Part shown: one piece after another, positions 60,795 to 64,000 of the stretch | Position numbering within the stretch: the stretch's first letter is position 1 | Layout of the letters: every line of letters starts with the position of its first letter | Program-made: the position numbers and the translations under genes | Notes under the pieces: model-generated | Database searches by the model: none | Told to the model about the DNA's origin: nothing | What the model saw: only the letters and a program-made list of their open reading frames with translations | NCBI GenBank assembly: GCA_963830175.1 | Contig: CAWHKV010000007.1 | Location: 124,001-188,000 of the forward strand | DNA from: JBBRBB01 sp963830175 | GTDB taxonomy: Bacteria > Bacteroidota > Bacteroidia > Chitinophagales > Chitinophagaceae | DNA length: 64,000 nucleotides | Direction of reading: 5' to 3'

Positions 60795-62945
60795 TTAATC
60801 TTCAATCTTTACTTTGCCCTTACTTTTTGCAACAACCTCATCAGCTATTCCTGATGGAGCTGGTGCATAGTGACTAAACTCCATTGTAGAAGTTGCACGA
60901 CCACTAGATAAGGAACGTAATTGTGTTACGTAACCAAACATTTCACTAAGTGGAACCTTGGCTTTAATAACCTGGGCATTACCACGGCTATCCATACCTT
61001 CCAGTAAGCCACGGCGACGGTTTAAATCACCTGTAACATCACCCATGTATTGATCCGGGGTTACAACTTCAACTTTCATAATTGGCTCTAATAAAATGGG
61101 CTTAGCCTTTCTTCCTGCTTCGCGGAATCCAGATTTAGCACAAAGCTCAAAGCTCATAGAATCAGAATCTACAGCATGAAAGCTACCATCGAACACTCTT
61201 ACTTTCATATTCTCAACAGGGTAACCTGCAAGAACACCGGTAGTCATGGCTGTTTCAAAGCCTTTCTGTATGGCAGGTACATATTCACGGGGAATAGAAC
61301 CACCGAATAAATCGTTTTTAAACTGATATTTTTTACCAGGATTTTCTGTTAGCCATTCCTGGTATGCGGGTCCTATTTCAAACTGGATATCAGCAAATTT
61401 TCCTCTACCACCAGTTTGCTTCTTTAATACTTCGCGGTGATCGATAACTTTTCCGAAAGCTTCTTTATAAGCAACCTGAGGATTACCCTGGTTAATTTCT
61501 ACCTTAAATTCACGCTTCATTCTATCAACGATGATCTCAAGATGTAATTCTCCCATTCCTGAAAGAATTGTCTGGGCAGTATCTTCATCCGTTTTAACCC
61601 TTAAGGTTGGGTCTTCTTCAATCAATTTTGCGATAGCCATTCCCATTTTGTCAACATCGGCTTGTGTTTTAGGCTCAATCGCAACAGATATTACCGGCTC
61701 TGGAATAAACATGTTTTCCAGAACTATTAAATGCTTTTCATCACAAAGCGTATCACCGGTTTTTATTTCTTTAAATCCTACGGCTGCTGCAATATCACCT
61801 GCCTCAATAAAATCTACAGGGTTCTGCTTATTTGCAAACATTTTCATAATACGGCTTATCCTTTCATTCTTACCGCTGCGTACGTTTCTCACGTAGCTAC
61901 CTGCATCTAACCTGCCTGAATAACACCTGAAAAAGGCAAGCCTTCCTACAAATGGATCAGTCATAATTTTAAATGCAAGTGCAGAAAACGGTTCTTTTGC
62001 ATCAGGCTGGCGAGTAATTTCCTCTCCTGAATCGGGATCTATACCTGTAATTGCCTCAACATCCATTGGAGATGGTAAATAGCGGCAAACGGCATCTAAT
62101 GCTGTCTGTACACCCTTATTTTTAAACGATGATCCACACATCATAGGAACAATGCTAAGATCTATCGTTGCTTTTCTAATTGCATTATGAATTTCATCCT
62201 CAGAAATAGAAGCAGGATCGTCGAAGAATTTTTGCATTAAATTGTCGTCATATTCTGCAATGGCTTCAATTAATTGCTCCCTCCACATCATTGCTTCTTC
62301 CTGCATATCATCAGGCACGGGAATTTCTTCGAAGGTCATACCTTCAGTCGCCATATCCCATATTACTCCTTTCATTCTCACAAGATCTACCACCCCTTTA
62401 AAATCATCTTCAGCTCCTATTGGTAACTGTAATGGGATAGCCTTTGCACCAAGCATTTCTTTAACCTGGTTAACTACCATTAAAAAGTCGGCTCCCGCAC
62501 GATCCATTTTATTTACAAAACCAATTCTAGGAACCCTGTAACGATTAGCCTGGCGCCAAACAGTTTCACTCTGAGGTTCAACACCATCAACAGCAGAAAA
62601 CAAAGCAATAAGACCATCTAATACGCGCATACTACGTTCAACTTCCACTGTAAAGTCCACGTGACCCGGAGTATCGATTATATTGAAATAATATTTTTTA
62701 GTATCTTCTGTTGGTTTCCCTTTTACTGTAGGAAAATTCCACTGGCAACTAACTGCTGCAGAAGTTATAGTAATACCTCTTTCCTTTTCTTGTTCCATCC
62801 AGTCAGTTGTAGCAGCACCTTCATGTACTTCACCGATCTTGTGGATCATTCCTGTATATCTTAATATACGCTCGGTAGTGGTTGTTTTTCCGGCGTCAAT
62901 ATGTGCAGCAATTCCAAAGTTCCTTTGCAATTTTAAGTCAGCCAT
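60795..62945 (-). CDS. fusA: Elongation factor G
   Basis: 716 residues. G-domain: AHIDAGKTTTTERIL (G1), ERGITITSAA (G2), DTPGHVDFT (G3), NKMDRAGA (G4). The domain III-V parts include GMGELHLEIIVDRMKREF, YKEAFGKVIDHREVLKKQTGGRGKFADIQ and GYVTQLRSLSSGRATSTMEF. It drives translocation on the ribosome. It is not flanked by rpsL, rpsG or rpsJ; it stands alone between a terminator and an OmpA gene, so it is either moved out of the str operon or a second copy. Confidence 0.97.
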   Translation of the reverse strand: MADLKLQRNFGIAAHIDAGKTTTTERILRYTGMIHKIGEVHEGAATTDWMEQEKERGITITSAAVSCQWNFPTVKGKPTEDTKKYYFNIIDTPGHVDFTVEVERSMRVLDGLIALFSAVDGVEPQSETVWRQANRYRVPRIGFVNKMDRAGADFLMVVNQVKEMLGAKAIPLQLPIGAEDDFKGVVDLVRMKGVIWDMATEGMTFEEIPVPDDMQEEAMMWREQLIEAIAEYDDNLMQKFFDDPASISEDEIHNAIRKATIDLSIVPMMCGSSFKNKGVQTALDAVCRYLPSPMDVEAITGIDPDSGEEITRQPDAKEPFSALAFKIMTDPFVGRLAFFRCYSGRLDAGSYVRNVRSGKNERISRIMKMFANKQNPVDFIEAGDIAAAVGFKEIKTGDTLCDEKHLIVLENMFIPEPVISVAIEPKTQADVDKMGMAIAKLIEEDPTLRVKTDEDTAQTILSGMGELHLEIIVDRMKREFKVEINQGNPQVAYKEAFGKVIDHREVLKKQTGGRGKFADIQFEIGPAYQEWLTENPGKKYQFKNDLFGGSIPREYVPAIQKGFETAMTTGVLAGYPVENMKVRVFDGSFHAVDSDSMSFELCAKSGFREAGRKAKPILLEPIMKVEVVTPDQYMGDVTGDLNRRRGLLEGMDSRGNAQVIKAKVPLSEMFGYVTQLRSLSSGRATSTMEFSHYAPAPSGIADEVVAKSKGKVKIED

Positions 62946-63038
62946 AATGTGTTTAATTGATAATTAATTGTTTTACTAGCGAATTTATTTTGATACAGGA
63001 ATACCTGCTGCTGATTAAAACGCTAATTTTTGAGGCGG

Positions 63039-63046
63039 CAAAAGTA
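63039..63046 (-). promoter_or_regulatory. -7 box for fusA
   Basis: TACTTTTG followed by CCGCC on the minus strand, identical over 13 bases to the box upstream of rpmI. It lies 93 bp before the fusA ATG; the -33 element is not clear. Confidence 0.5.
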
Positions 63047-63094
63047 GGACAAATACCTGAAAATTTGCGTGAATATTCGTTATAATATACAAAA

Positions 63095-63121
63095 TAAAAA
63101 ACCCCGCCTATAGCGGGGTTT
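63095..63121. terminator. Terminator between the OmpA gene and fusA
   Basis: AAACCCCGC (63099-63107) pairs with GCGGGGTTT (63113-63121) around CTATA, with an A-run at 63095-63100 giving a T-tract on the minus strand. Confidence 0.88.
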
Positions 63122-63140
63122 CTATTTAAATTATAGAGTA

Positions 63141-64000
63141 TTACTTAGTTTTTTTGTACTGCGGATGAGGAGCAGGAACTGTATTAGGTCCGCTTTCTGC
63201 AGTTGGTTGAAGATCAACTGAATTAGCATCACCATCCATACCGTAACTAAAGATCAATCTAGATTCAGAAATACCTTGTTTTTCACTAAGATATTTGATC
63301 ACTGAATTTACATGATCCCAGCTAAGCTGTTGTGAACGTTTGTCAGATGCGCCATAACCAATAACTCTTACATTACAACCGGGGTTAGCATTTAATTGCT
63401 GAGCCACACCATTTAAGATAGATTGTGCGCTGCTGCTTAATGAAGCAGTTCCACGGCTGAAAGTTACACTAGGTAAGCTGTTGATTGCGCATGAACCCAT
63501 TCCAACTCTTCCTGCGAAGCAGCTGTCATTTGGACAAGGACAATTACCAACACCATCAGCGTTTACAGGGAAACAACTTTGTGGAGTAAGTACTTCTTTA
63601 TCTCTGCAATCTGGAACACCATCACCATCAGTATCTCTAGTTACACCATGAGAATCAACTGGGCAACCTGCGGGGGTATTTGGTTCAAGATCAAATTGAT
63701 CGGTTATACCATCACCATCAGCATCAGGAAGAACTACCGGAGGCAGTTTCATATGCCTTGGAGTTGCAACTTCATTATACAGGTAGTTGTTAGGATTAAT
63801 CCACCACAATGGTTCAGTATGGGTAGAAGCATTTCCTAAGTTGAAATTCAATTTCATTAAAGAATAAGCAAGAAAGTCATTTGATTTACCACCTACATAA
63901 CCATCAAGGTTATCCAAGCCAGTTAATGGTATAATGAATTTTTCTTCTAAAGCAAAGTTTACACGTGGGCTAAGCTTAAATGCTATTCCACCACCTGTAG
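63141..64000 (-). CDS. OmpA-family outer-membrane protein with thrombospondin type 3-like repeats, 5' end missing
   Basis: The gene enters from the right edge; about 286 codons are readable in frame from 63998. The first visible part (GIAFKLSPRVNFALEEKFIIPLTGLD) is the end of a beta-barrel. Calcium-binding type 3 repeats follow: DADGDGITDQFDLEPNTPAGCPVD and DTDGDGVPDCRDKEV, with Cys pairs. The C-terminal OmpA-like domain (VTFSRGTASLSSSAQSILNGVAQQLNANPGCNVRVIGYGASDKRSQQLSWDHVNSVIKYL) would bind peptidoglycan. It anchors the outer membrane to the cell wall. The tail PAPHPQYKKTK is unstructured. Confidence 0.9.
   Translation of the reverse strand, partial: TGGGIAFKLSPRVNFALEEKFIIPLTGLDNLDGYVGGKSNDFLAYSLMKLNFNLGNASTHTEPLWWINPNNYLYNEVATPRHMKLPPVVLPDADGDGITDQFDLEPNTPAGCPVDSHGVTRDTDGDGVPDCRDKEVLTPQSCFPVNADGVGNCPCPNDSCFAGRVGMGSCAINSLPSVTFSRGTASLSSSAQSILNGVAQQLNANPGCNVRVIGYGASDKRSQQLSWDHVNSVIKYLSEKQGISESRLIFSYGMDGDANSVDLQPTAESGPNTVPAPHPQYKKTK

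Overview
The window comes from a low-GC member of the Bacteroidota, most likely the family Chitinophagaceae. Four signs point that way. Families largely confined to the phylum occur here (DUF4835, DUF4296, DUF3822, DUF2851, DUF6728, the ~113-residue omega-like RpoZ). A type IX secretion (T9SS) sorting domain sits on a seven-repeat delta-60 protein. Several genes carry the Bacteroidetes TAnnTTTG -7 box, two of them with TTTG 19-20 bp upstream. Lipid A and Kdo genes (lpxB, lpxK, kdsC-like) show an outer membrane. Family assignments were made by eye, without database searches.

Layout: 1-573 end of yebC and a frameshifted DCC protein. 574-1419 is non-coding and holds two diverged copies of a repeat with paired perfect hairpins. 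1420-3303 is the T9SS delta-60 protein, followed by a 604-bp gap with a third repeat fragment and a G10 run. 3908-8919 is a minus-strand run: rplT-rpmI, GSCFA, an unknown gene, HMG-CoA lyase, another unknown gene, cmk, LolA. 9090-13502 is plus-strand: bamD-rpoZ-coaBC-DUF4835-DUF4296-OmpW/PorT-like barrel. 13699-22746 has lon, DUF3606, surE, lpxB, DUF6728, a CapK-like ligase, a hexapeptide acetyltransferase and an M1 peptidase. 22873-33991 has an M23 peptidase, bcp, birA, rsfS, ftsH, LUD, an orphan adenine methylase, NUDIX, YfiT, an ABC ATPase, lipB and rluD. 34061-38729 is a translation block: nusG, secE, tRNA-Trp, tuf, four tRNAs, hpf, a Xer recombinase, rpsU. 38827-51951 has ribE, lipA, DUF2851, maf, UbiA, kdsC, a polyprenyl synthase, rnr, lpxK, 5-FTHF cyclo-ligase, bioD, rsmD and DUF3822. 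52099-64000 has MATE, TlpA, hutI-hutG, ABC-F, DUF4197, glutaminyl cyclase, fusA and a partial OmpA protein.

Most of the window is housekeeping: translation, envelope biogenesis, lipoate and biotin, protein quality control. I did not find a convincing new multi-gene system, CRISPR array, prophage or insertion sequence. The least explained signals are (1) hairpins at 746-1395 in which 10-bp arms differ between copies yet stay complementary around a conserved 10-nt loop, (2) a promoter-terminator pair around an ORF-free interval at 44821-44943 that looks like a small RNA gene, and (3) breaks of usually conserved linkages (nusG-rplK, infC-rpmI, rpsL/rpsG-fusA). At least seven genes carry single-base frameshifts, all resolvable as +1 insertions and mostly at short homopolymers. 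Base over-calling is the simplest explanation, so these 'pseudogenes' should be read with caution.
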